A stretch of 10,945 bases of DNA from JBJXGC01 sp046154545. Lineage in GTDB: Bacteria > Chloroflexota > Dehalococcoidia > Tepidiformales > Tepidiformaceae. The notes under the pieces were generated by a model. It made no database searches. It saw nothing but the letters and a program-made list of their open reading frames with translations, and was not told the DNA's origin. The stretch is from assembly GCA_046154545.1 (NCBI GenBank), contig JBJXGC010000075.1, positions 1 to 10,945 of the forward strand, written 5' to 3'. Positions 1 to 6,357 of this stretch are shown one piece after another (the stretch's first letter is position 1; every line of letters begins with the position of its first letter). Position numbers and translations under genes: made by a program.

Positions 1-962
1 GTCTGGCGGCTGCCGACCTCCACGTAAGACACGTCGGCGACGTAGATGCTCCCCTCCGAATCGACGGCGACGCTGTGGGGCCAGAGGAACTGGTCCGGCG
101 CTTCACCGGGGAGGCGGTTGCCGATGCGGGTGATGAGCTTCCCGTCGCGTTTGTAGATAGAGACCCGGTGGCCGAGGTTGGGCACACCGAACTGCACGGG
201 CGGCGGCCCCTGTTCGGCCACGTAGACGGTGTTGTCGTCCTCCCGGCTCGCCCAGACGGCGACGGCATGATGCACGTGCCAGCCGGTCACGAACGCCCCA
301 TCGACCGTGAACACCTGCACCCGGTGGTTCTCCCGGTCGCAGACGATGACCCGGTCCGCGCCAAGCATCGAGATGTTGTGGGGGAGGCTGAACTGGCCGT
401 CATCGGAGCCTGGCTCGCCCCAGGAGAGGATGTGCTTGCCGTCCTTGTCGAGGCGGTGGACGCGTGAGTTGCCGTAGCCATCGGAGATGAAGACGTCGCC
501 GTTGGCCGGGTTGACGGCGATGTCCGTCGGGCGGTTGAACATCTCGCCGCCCTGGCGGGGCGAAGGGATGCCCGTGCCGATCGTGGCGAGCGTTTTGCCC
601 TTCCTGTCCGTCTTGAAGATCTTGTTCCCGATGGTATCGACCAGCCAGACGTTGTCCTCGCGGTCGCAGCGGATGGAGTGGGCCCAGGTGTACTGGTTGC
701 CGACCCAGGTCTTCATCGGGTTGCCGTAGGGGTCGGTGATGTCGGCGACACCGGCGTAGGGGTTGTCGTTGCCCCACATGTGGACGACGTTGCCGTCGCG
801 GTCGAAGACGAGCACGGGCATGTTGCCGCGGTTGAAGACGTAGACGCGGTCCTCGGAATCAACCGCGACCGAGGTCGCTTCTCGTAGCCAGAGGCCATGG
901 GGCACCTTTGCCCAGAGCGGGACGGGTTCGTAGCGGGTATCGCCGGTAACGGGTGCGAGCAT
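1..962 (-). CDS. NHL-repeat beta-propeller, peptidyl-alpha-hydroxyglycine alpha-amidating lyase (PAL)-like; 3' end cut by the window edge
   Basis: The 320 codons present read MLAPVTGDTRYEP and onward without a stop to the left edge, so the C-terminus is missing. NHL-type blades are seen near residues 30-57, 92-120, 142-172, 192-220 and 293-310. Three histidines about 100 residues apart (H95 in WAHSI, H195 in LPHNI, H296 in WPHSV) match the spacing of the zinc ligands of animal PAL. Y163 in DGYGNSR, R45 in VFNRG and R210 in CDRENHR match its catalytic Tyr and Arg residues, compared from memory. PAL splits C-terminal alpha-hydroxyglycine into an amide and glyoxylate. No signal peptide is visible, so it is probably cytoplasmic. 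A GAGGA ribosome site lies 7-8 bases before ATG. It starts 45 bases after the dehydrogenase gene, so the two are probably one operon. No PHM-type monooxygenase partner is in the window, and the true substrate is unknown. Confidence 0.85.
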   Translation of the reverse strand, partial: MLAPVTGDTRYEPVPLWAKVPHGLWLREATSVAVDSEDRVYVFNRGNMPVLVFDRDGNVVHMWGNDNPYAGVADITDPYGNPMKTWVGNQYTWAHSIRCDREDNVWLVDTIGNKIFKTDRKGKTLATIGTGIPSPRQGGEMFNRPTDIAVNPANGDVFISDGYGNSRVHRLDKDGKHILSWGEPGSDDGQFSLPHNISMLGADRVIVCDRENHRVQVFTVDGAFVTGWHVHHAVAVWASREDDNTVYVAEQGPPPVQFGVPNLGHRVSIYKRDGKLITRIGNRLPGEAPDQFLWPHSVAVDSEGSIYVADVSYVEVGSRQ

Positions 963-1007
963 GGTCTTCTCCTCGTGATGTCAGCGTGTGGGGTGGTTGG
1001 CCGGCGG

Positions 1008-2090
1008 TCAGCCGAGCCTGTCCGGGGTGCCGTACTCCTTCGCCCAGGCCCGGAACTGGTCGATGACCTCGCGATGGTAGGGGATGCCGTTGGCCCGGCG
1101 GTCCGCCTCCGCCTCGGCGTCGGGCAGGCCGGCGTAGTAGACACGCTCCTGACCGGGGGCGGGCGGCGTCTCGCGGAGCGCCTTCATGTAGCCGTCCATC
1201 TGGTCCTTGAACGTCTCCGCGTCCGTGAAGGCGTCGATCCGGTAGGCCATGAAGTGGTGCGAGACCGTGCCCACCGTCTGGAAGCCCGGTCCCGTCCCGG
1301 CCAGGAGGCCGCAGAGGATATCGACCATCACGGCCAGCGAGTAGCCCTTGTGCGAACCGATCTCCCGGGTGGCGCCGAGGGGGAGCATGAGGAAGTTGTC
1401 GGGCACCTGCTCCTCTTCCATCACGGGCGTGCCGTCGGTGCGCGCGATCCAGCCGGCCGCGACGGGAGCGCCGAGGCGGCGGGCGAGCCGGATCTTGTTG
1501 CCGGCCACCGAACTCATCGAGGCATCGAAGAGGAAGGGCGCTTCGTGCCGGGTGGGCGCCGCGATCGCCAGCGGGTTCAGGCCGACCATCGGCTTCGCCC
1601 CGAAGGTGGGGACGACGGAGAGGCCACCGACCGTCATCGCCAGCCCGACCATATCGTGGCCAAGGGCGAGGGCGGCGTGGTAGCCGGCCGCGCCGAAGTG
1701 ACGGCCGTTGTGGGCGACGACGCAGCCGATCCCGGTCGCCTGCGCCTTCTCGATGGAGAGGCGCATCGCGGCCGGGCCGACGACGAGGCCGAGGCCCCGG
1801 TCGCAGTCGATGTTCGCGGTCGCCATCGTCTCGTGGGTGACCTTCCACTCGGGCCGGGCGTTTGTGTTGCCGCTCTGAAAGTCCTTCAGGTAGAAGGCCA
1901 TCATGTTGCTGACGCCGTGCGAATCGACGCCCCGGAGGTCGGCCCAGATGAGCACATCGGCGGCCTGGGCGGCCTGATCAGCGGGCATCCCGGCGGCCTG
2001 GAAGAGGTCTTCGGTGGCGGCCCGCATGGCAGGCGCGGGCACGCGGACGGTCAGCTCAGGGGGGATCTGGAGACGCGCTTCGGTGGTCAT
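1008..2090 (-). CDS. Malate/L-lactate dehydrogenase family (Ldh_2) NAD(P)-dependent oxidoreductase
   Basis: This 360-residue protein is full length for the Ldh_2/YlbC/AllD family, which oxidises 2-hydroxyacids (malate, L-lactate, sulfolactate, ureidoglycolate) or reduces the matching ketoacids with NAD(P), without a Rossmann fold. Family signatures are clear: LRGVDSHGV at 52-60, HFGAAGY at 131-137 with the conserved His131, GLNPLAIAAP at 170-179, and GSHKGYSLAVMVDILCG at 245-261 with the conserved Lys248. The start is firm: a GGGAGGA ribosome site precedes ATG at 2090. It sits between a pterin dehydratase gene (76 bases upstream) and the PAL-like gene (45 bases downstream), all on the same strand. 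Substrate specificity cannot be read from sequence by eye. Ureidoglycolate or a related hydroxyglycine is attractive given the PAL-like neighbour, but malate or lactate is equally allowed. The protein has no signal peptide and should be cytoplasmic. Confidence 0.92.
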   Translation of the reverse strand: MTTEARLQIPPELTVRVPAPAMRAATEDLFQAAGMPADQAAQAADVLIWADLRGVDSHGVSNMMAFYLKDFQSGNTNARPEWKVTHETMATANIDCDRGLGLVVGPAAMRLSIEKAQATGIGCVVAHNGRHFGAAGYHAALALGHDMVGLAMTVGGLSVVPTFGAKPMVGLNPLAIAAPTRHEAPFLFDASMSSVAGNKIRLARRLGAPVAAGWIARTDGTPVMEEEQVPDNFLMLPLGATREIGSHKGYSLAVMVDILCGLLAGTGPGFQTVGTVSHHFMAYRIDAFTDAETFKDQMDGYMKALRETPPAPGQERVYYAGLPDAEAEADRRANGIPYHREVIDQFRAWAKEYGTPDRLG

Positions 2091-2166
2091 GGTGCTGTCC
2101 TCCCGGGCGCCCTCAGGCGCGCCAGCGGACGATACACGATGGGGGGCGCTCCGTTCACGTGACGCG

Positions 2167-2448
2167 TCACACCAGCGCGTTGATCCGGGTCGCCAGCGTG
2201 ATGTCGCGGTCCGTGACGCCGCCGGCGTCGTGCGAGTTGAGGCGGATGTCGACCGTGTTGTAGACGACCCGGAGGTCAGGGTGGTGGTCCATCACCTCGG
2301 CTGTCATCGCCACGCGCACCACGAAGCCGGTGGCCTCGATGTGATTCGCGAATTTGAAGCTGCGCATGATGGTATCGCCGTCCGCGGCCCAGCCTGCGGC
2401 CCCGGCGAGGGCGTCCGTGATCTCCGAAGGGGTGAACTTGCGTGGCAT
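2167..2448 (-). CDS. phhB: Pterin-4a-carbinolamine dehydratase (PCD/DCoH family)
   Basis: This 93-residue protein matches the usual PCD size of about 95-110. The family motif is complete: E51-V-M-D-H55-H56-P57, then VVYNTVDIRL and His73, then Asp80. The spacing of the His pair to the third His (17 residues) equals that of the three catalytic histidines of the mammalian enzyme. PCD dehydrates 4a-hydroxytetrahydrobiopterin so that the pterin can be recycled after aromatic amino acid hydroxylation. No hydroxylase is in the window, and bacterial PCDs are also linked to molybdopterin and other pterin chemistry, so the partner is unknown. A GGAGGG site sits 6 bases before ATG. It diverges from the solute-binding protein gene across only about 52 bases and may be first in an operon with the dehydrogenase and PAL-like genes. 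Confidence 0.93.
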   Translation of the reverse strand: MPRKFTPSEITDALAGAAGWAADGDTIMRSFKFANHIEATGFVVRVAMTAEVMDHHPDLRVVYNTVDIRLNSHDAGGVTDRDITLATRINALV

Positions 2449-2473
2449 CGGCGGCCCTCCCAGGCGTCATTCG

Positions 2474-2487
2474 CGGTTCCTAAACCG
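2474..2487. repeat. Small inverted repeat in the divergent promoter region
   Basis: CGGTT-CCTA-AACCG is a perfect 5-base-arm inverted repeat in the 52-base gap between divergent phhB and the solute-binding protein gene. It could be half of a shared operator. Arms this short also arise by chance, and no convincing -35/-10 pair was recognised around it. Confidence 0.25.
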
Positions 2488-2500
2488 TTGTCCAGATACT

Positions 2501-4267
2501 ATGCAAAGCTGGATGACTTGGGAACGAGAGGCAAAACGGCGCTACAGCCGCCGGCGGTTCCTTGGGGCCACCGGCGTTGCGGGCGGTCTGGCGGCCGCGG
2601 GCGGCCTGGCGGCCTTCGCCTGCAGTCCGGCCGCGAAAAAGCGGGCGCCCTCGATCGTGCCGACGCAGACGGACGGGCCAGCCAGCCCCACGGCGACCCA
2701 GGCCCAGCCCACGCGCACGCCCGGAGACCGCCGCGGCGAGACCCTCCGCTACGCCGGCTTCGTCACCAGCGGCGGCAGCCACGACCCGCACAAAACGCAA
2801 TCGGGCCCGTTCTACGGCCACCAGTCGCTCGTCTTCAGCCGCCTGATCAGCTACACCAACCAGGCTACCGGGGAGATCCGGGCCGACCTCGCGAACTGGA
2901 ACCAGCCCGAGTTCCAGACCTACATCTTCACCATCAATCCCGAAGCTACCTGGCACGACCGGGCGCCGCTGAACGGCCGCCGGGTGACCGGGGAAGACGT
3001 CAAGTTCTCGATTGAACGACAGATGAGTGGCGACGCGAGCTTCCCCCGCAAGTCGCGCTGGCTCGGCATCGACAAGGTGGAGGTCACCGAGCCGGGCGTC
3101 GTCCGGGTGACGACGAACGCGCCGCTCGCGACGATGCTGCACACCTTCGCCGACGTGAACTCGTTCATCGTCGCGCCAGAACTCGTCGTGGATGGCCGGG
3201 ATATCCCGATCGACCTCCAGGTCGGGAGCGGCCCGTTCCGCTCAGTGGAGTGGCAGGAGGGGAAGCTCGCAACCGTCGCACGCAACCCGGGCTGGTTCGG
3301 GGGAAGCGGCCGGCCCTACCTCGACGGCATCGACCTTCAGCACGCGCGCGGGGCCGCCCAGCTCGAGGCCGATTTGCGGACAGGCGACCTGGATGTCGTC
3401 TTCGTCGGCCGCCCCACAGCGGACGAACTGCGGCGGAACGTATCCGTCCTCCAGGAAGCAACGGTGGGCAACGCCTCGTTCTTCGGCATGCGCTTCTATC
3501 TGCCCCAGGCGCCCTTCGGTGACGCCCGGTTCCGCCAGGCCGTCAGTATCGCGCTCGACCGGCGGGCCATGGTGACCCAGTTCTTCGCCGGGGCGGGCGG
3601 TATCAACCCGTGGGTAAGCTGGCCAGTGAGCCGTTGGACCCTGCCCCAGGACGAGCTCACGAAGCTGCCTGGATACCGCGCCGGCGCCGGCGGACGGGAC
3701 GCGGACATCGCTGAGGCCCGCCAACTCCTGGCGGCGGCCGCCAGCACGCGGGCACTGGACCCCGAGTTCTTCCTCTTCGTCGTCGATGAGGCCGAAGACA
3801 GCCTTCGCCTTGGGAGCGTCATCTCCGAACAGCTCCGGGCCACCCTGGACCTCAACGTGAAGGTCGTGAAGCGGTCGGTCGGCGACCTGGTACAGGCGAT
3901 CTTCCAGAAGGAGGCGCCCTGGGTGGCCGGGCCCGACGATGGCCAGATCGACCTCGACGACTGGCTCTACCCGTACTTCCATAGCCAGGGCACGAAGAAC
4001 ACCTTCGCCCTGCGCGACGCCGACCTCGACGCCCTCCTCGATGCCCAGCGAGTCGAATTCGATGAGGACAAGCGAAAGGCGATGGGGTTCGAGGCCCAGC
4101 GGAGGCTGCTCACGATCGCGGCGGGCGTGAACCTCGTCAGCGAGCGGGTGGTCGCCCTCGCGCAGCCCTGGGTACGGCAGTTCCCGCTCGACATGACGGA
4201 CGGTTACCAGGGCCGCTTCGCGGACTGCTGGATCGACCGCAACGACCCCTCGTTCCGGCTGCGATAG
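2501..4267 (+). CDS. Family 5 extracellular solute-binding lipoprotein (peptide/nickel-type ABC transporter), Tat signal
   Basis: This 588-residue protein is the usual size for SBP_bac_5 (DppA/OppA-like) proteins, which capture peptides, nickel, sugars or other solutes outside the membrane for an ABC importer. The N-terminus carries a twin-arginine motif SRRRFLG at 16-22, a Gly/Ala-rich hydrophobic stretch, and Cys41 in LAAFAC, a plausible though atypical lipobox because the -3 residue is Ala. A Pro/Thr-rich linker follows to about residue 75. Family features are DPHKTQSGPF, the helix GEDVKFSIER, VGSGPFRSVEW before a repeated-strand region, and FRQAVSIALDRRAM near 343. I chose ATG 2501 because it gives a normal Tat n-region. 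ATG 2513 is also possible, and neither has a good ribosome site. The frame is open further upstream but runs into phhB. No permease or ATPase gene is visible, so it is an orphan here. Confidence 0.9.
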   Translation: MQSWMTWEREAKRRYSRRRFLGATGVAGGLAAAGGLAAFACSPAAKKRAPSIVPTQTDGPASPTATQAQPTRTPGDRRGETLRYAGFVTSGGSHDPHKTQSGPFYGHQSLVFSRLISYTNQATGEIRADLANWNQPEFQTYIFTINPEATWHDRAPLNGRRVTGEDVKFSIERQMSGDASFPRKSRWLGIDKVEVTEPGVVRVTTNAPLATMLHTFADVNSFIVAPELVVDGRDIPIDLQVGSGPFRSVEWQEGKLATVARNPGWFGGSGRPYLDGIDLQHARGAAQLEADLRTGDLDVVFVGRPTADELRRNVSVLQEATVGNASFFGMRFYLPQAPFGDARFRQAVSIALDRRAMVTQFFAGAGGINPWVSWPVSRWTLPQDELTKLPGYRAGAGGRDADIAEARQLLAAAASTRALDPEFFLFVVDEAEDSLRLGSVISEQLRATLDLNVKVVKRSVGDLVQAIFQKEAPWVAGPDDGQIDLDDWLYPYFHSQGTKNTFALRDADLDALLDAQRVEFDEDKRKAMGFEAQRRLLTIAAGVNLVSERVVALAQPWVRQFPLDMTDGYQGRFADCWIDRNDPSFRLR

Positions 4268-4292
4268 GGGCGGCCGGCAGGCGCAAGGCCCG

Positions 4293-4991
4293 TCAGGCAG
4301 GGATCGGAAGGAGGGTCGTGTCGGCGTCGAACCGGTAGCCCGCGCCCCGGGCCGTCCGCAACGCCCCGGCGAGGCCCAGTGGGGCGAGCTTGTGCCGGAG
4401 GTTCGAAATGTGCCGGCGAAGGATCTGCTGGTGGCGAGGGCCCGGCGACCCGCCCCAACTGTTGGCGATGATCTCATCGAGCGAGGCAGTGTGGTTCGCC
4501 CGTGCCATGAGAAACGCGAGGATCTGAGCCTCGCGCCCGGTCAGCTCCACTTCGGCCTGGCCGCGGCGAAGCCGGCCGCGGAGGACATCCAGTTCCACGC
4601 CACCCGCGACGACGAGGTCTGCCGTGGACACGCCCTCGCGGACGAGGGCCCGGATCTTACGCTGGACGGCGACGGAGTCGAGTGCGCCGCGCGCGAGGTT
4701 GTCAATCTCGGGCCGGTAGGTACTGGGGATGACGACGCCGCCCGACCCCTCGGCGGTGACGAAGAGGACGGGCACCAGGCGCCAGCGAGGGTGGGCCTGG
4801 AGCGCCGCCGTGATCTCCTGCTGGCGCTCGATACTCATCCCGGCCAGCACGAGGAGGTCGTACGAGTGGGCCTCTGCCGAGGCGACTATCTCCGCCTCGC
4901 CGCCGGCGACTTCAACCGTGAAGCTCGTGGCCCCCCTGACCTCCGTCAGGGACGCTTCGGCGCCGGGCACGATCGCTAGCACTGTCGCCAA
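4293..4991 (-). CDS. OmpR/PhoB-type winged-helix regulator with a degenerate receiver domain
   Basis: In this 232-residue protein, residues 127-222 form a Trans_reg_C winged helix: ELTGREAQILAFLMARAN, a recognition helix near 186-202 (RHQQILRRHISNLRHKL) and the wing GAGYRF at 216-221. Residues 1-120 look like a response-regulator receiver (YDLLVLAG at 44-51, VPVLFVTAEG at 73-82), but the phosphoacceptor Asp position is Ala50. The acidic pair after strand 1 is absent (VLAIVPGAE), and no conserved Lys is evident. It should therefore act without phosphorylation, as atypical OmpR-family regulators do. It starts with TTG, supported by GGAGG seven bases upstream. It is convergent with the solute-binding protein gene (25-base gap) and lies 180 bases downstream of flgM. 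Its targets are unknown; control of flagellar genes or of itself is a guess from position. Confidence 0.85.
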   Translation of the reverse strand: MATVLAIVPGAEASLTEVRGATSFTVEVAGGEAEIVASAEAHSYDLLVLAGMSIERQQEITAALQAHPRWRLVPVLFVTAEGSGGVVIPSTYRPEIDNLARGALDSVAVQRKIRALVREGVSTADLVVAGGVELDVLRGRLRRGQAEVELTGREAQILAFLMARANHTASLDEIIANSWGGSPGPRHQQILRRHISNLRHKLAPLGLAGALRTARGAGYRFDADTTLLPIPA

Positions 4992-4998
4992 ACTGGGG

Positions 4999-5003
4999 CC
5001 TCC
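4999..5003 (-). promoter_or_regulatory. Ribosome binding site that supports the TTG start of the winged-helix gene
   Basis: GGAGG lies seven bases before TTG at 4991. No ATG or GTG in this frame is as well placed; the nearest GTG (codon 4) would sit too far from it. Confidence 0.7.
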
Positions 5004-5017
5004 GGTGAGGTTACGGA

Positions 5018-5035
5018 CTGGCCATTCACGGCCAG
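5018..5035. repeat. Inverted repeat upstream of the winged-helix gene (candidate operator or leader hairpin)
   Basis: CTGGCC-attcac-GGCCAG has perfect 6-base arms and a 6-base centre, 27-44 bases upstream of the TTG start. Its position suits either an autoregulatory operator or an RNA hairpin in the leader. Which one, if either, cannot be told from sequence. Confidence 0.35.
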
Positions 5036-5077
5036 CACACCTTCACCCTCGATCATGGCGTCCGGGGCCGCGGGAAA

Positions 5078-5092
5078 GGATCCGGAGGATCC
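5078..5092. repeat. Duplicated palindrome GGATCC-N3-GGATCC
   Basis: Two copies of the self-palindromic hexamer GGATCC, three bases apart, lie in the 180-base gap between flgM and the winged-helix gene. They can form a 6-bp hairpin with a 3-base loop. The rest of this gap holds the inverted repeat at 5018-5035 and no gene I can support. Confidence 0.3.
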
Positions 5093-5171
5093 CGACTATC
5101 GCCGTAAACTCTCGGGTAGGGCGCGAGGCCCCACCCTGTGGCGCGAACGGCACGGGCGGCGCAGGCCAGTC

Positions 5172-5459
5172 TTAGAATCCGCGCTCGACGAGGCTGCGCG
5201 CGATCTCGCGCGGGTCGGGCTTGTACTGGCCGTTCTCGATCTGATGCTTGAGCGCCTTGACCTTCTCGGACCGGACCTCGGGCGCCATCTCCGCCGCCTC
5301 ACGGGCCCGGGCGAGTTCCCGCGCGCCATCGGAGAAACCGGCGGCGTCAGGCGCTTCGGCCGTCGCCGTGCGGGAAGCCGCGCGCGCGCGCGCCTGGGCG
5401 ATGTCGTAAACCACTGCCCGGGCGGCCGGGGGACCCGCGGACTTTCGTACTTCTGTCAT
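5172..5459 (-). CDS. flgM: Anti-sigma-28 factor FlgM
   Basis: This 95-residue protein has the typical FlgM length. The C-terminal half carries the family signature: FSDGARELARAREAAEMAPE (42-61), then VRSEKVKALKHQIENGQY (62-79), and PDPREIARSLVERGF to the end. FlgM holds the flagellar sigma factor (FliA, sigma-28) inactive until the hook-basal body is finished and FlgM is exported, which delays flagellin-class genes. The N-terminal 40 residues are Ala/Arg-rich and disordered-looking, as expected of the exported tail. A GAGGGAG ribosome site precedes ATG at 5459. The gene follows the sortase by 106 bases and precedes the winged-helix regulator. A (CG)7 run at 5379-5392 encodes ARARA in the N-terminal part. 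FliA itself is not in the window. No good promoter was found in the 106 bases upstream. Confidence 0.92.
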   Translation of the reverse strand: MTEVRKSAGPPAARAVVYDIAQARARAASRTATAEAPDAAGFSDGARELARAREAAEMAPEVRSEKVKALKHQIENGQYKPDPREIARSLVERGF

Positions 5460-5525
5460 GACTTGCTCCCTCTCGATCTTAGGGCCGCAACGGGCCCCAT
5501 CACAACCACTTGATTGGCGGAGGCA

Positions 5526-5542
5526 GCCAGGCTTGGCCTGGC
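5526..5542 (-). repeat. Hairpin between the sortase and flgM
   Basis: GCCAGGC-CAA-GCCTGGC (minus strand) is a perfect 7-bp stem with a 3-base loop, about 24 bases after the sortase stop. No T-run follows, so it is not a standard intrinsic terminator. It may be a weak terminator or an mRNA-end or processing structure. Confidence 0.45.
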
Positions 5543-5565
5543 GCCATCCACCGTGACGGTCATCG

Positions 5566-6189
5566 TCATACGAGCCTCCCGGAGACGACCAGGCGGTGCT
5601 TCAGGTCGCGAGTGCAGGTGATAAGGGTCACGCGCGCGGAATGGTCCGAGCGCAGCGCATCAAGGGCGGTTGGCTGGACGATGCTGACGGAGTCGACCTC
5701 GTAGCGGTAGACCTCGTCGCCCGCGTGGACCTCGACGATGTCACCGGCGGCGACGCCTTCGAGGCTGCGGAAAACCGCGATGTTGTTCCGGTCAGCGACG
5801 GAGACGTGACCGCTGATGACCATGTTCCCGGGTTGTCCCGGCCGCGCCGAATCGAGGTGGTGGCCCGCGGCGCGCCAGGCGGTCTCCCACTGGGCACGGC
5901 CTCCGGCTTCCACGACTCCCACTTCGACGACAGCCGCGTCGATGCCGGCCGACGGCACGACGATCCGGGTCGGGAGGACGCCGCTGGCGATGGGCGCGAG
6001 GCGGACGGCGGGGGCACCTTCCGTCGCGGCGGCGGCAAGCGTCAGCGGTGTCGCCGGCGGCGGGCCGTTGCCATCTGAGGCCGACATGCCGATCCAGGCG
6101 ACCGCCCCGGCCGCGGCGATGAACGCCCCGGCGATAAGGGTCGATGGCGACACGCGATGGCCTTGAGTGCTGGCGGTGCGGCCGGGCAT
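5566..6189 (-). CDS. Sortase family transpeptidase, single N-terminal membrane anchor
   Basis: Sortases cut a sorting signal on secreted proteins and join them to the cell wall or to pilin subunits outside the membrane. This 207-residue protein has a short basic N-terminus, one membrane helix at about 17-37, a Pro/Ala/Thr-rich linker, and a catalytic barrel from about 70. The triad is visible: His128 in NMVISGHVS, Cys192 in TLITCTRDL and Arg199 in KHRLVVSGRL. The barrel starts with TRIVVPSAGIDAAVVEVGV, typical of the short class D/E/F-like sortases of Chloroflexota and Actinomycetota; the class is not certain. AGGGGGA precedes ATG at 6189. A sigma-28-like promoter lies just upstream (6233-6259). 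No protein in the window has a convincing C-terminal LPxTG-type signal, so the substrate is unknown. It sits between fliT and flgM, an unusual place for a sortase. Confidence 0.93.
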   Translation of the reverse strand: MPGRTASTQGHRVSPSTLIAGAFIAAAGAVAWIGMSASDGNGPPPATPLTLAAAATEGAPAVRLAPIASGVLPTRIVVPSAGIDAAVVEVGVVEAGGRAQWETAWRAAGHHLDSARPGQPGNMVISGHVSVADRNNIAVFRSLEGVAAGDIVEVHAGDEVYRYEVDSVSIVQPTALDALRSDHSARVTLITCTRDLKHRLVVSGRLV

Positions 6190-6232
6190 TGGGGATCCCC
6201 CTCATGAATTCGACGGCGTAACGTCTTCCTGA

Positions 6233-6259
6233 GTTTCGGCAGACCGGTCGAGAACTTAA
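6233..6259 (-). promoter_or_regulatory. Putative sigma-28 (FliA) promoter of the sortase gene
   Basis: Read on the minus strand: TTAAGTTC, 11 bases, GCCGAAAC. Compared with the enterobacterial sigma-28 consensus TAAAGTTT-N11-GCCGATAA this matches 6 of 8 in each half with exact spacing. The expected transcript start is near 6226, giving a leader of about 37 bases that contains the ribosome site. It is an eye-found match in a 168-base gap between fliT and the sortase gene, in which I see nothing else that I can support. Confidence 0.5.
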
Positions 6260-6357
6260 CGGCGCCGGGGGCCGCCGTGAGTGACAGTTCACGGCGAATT
6301 GCAACCGAATTGAGGCTCGGCGGCGGAGGGTGTCGAGCCCGGCCCCGAAGGGCGGCT

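Noticed and set aside
897..2162. 421-codon open frame on the plus strand
   Set aside because: It is antisense to the Ldh_2 dehydrogenase, whose family motifs are complete. Long antisense frames are expected at this GC content.
2354..2500. Upstream extension of the solute-binding protein reading frame
   Set aside because: It overlaps phhB on the other strand, puts about 49 non-signal residues before the Tat motif, and has no ribosome site. ATG 2501 gives a normal signal peptide.
4268..4292. Bidirectional terminator between the convergent solute-binding and winged-helix genes
   Set aside because: Only 25 bases, with no convincing stem and no A/T tract on either strand.
3242..4477. 411-codon open frame on the minus strand
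   Set aside because: Runs antisense to the solute-binding protein and out of frame with the winged-helix gene; its translation has no domain character.
5460..5565. Sigma-28 promoter directly upstream of flgM
   Set aside because: The best candidates match about half of the consensus and have poor -35 elements, so flgM may be read from the sortase promoter or from an unrecognised one.
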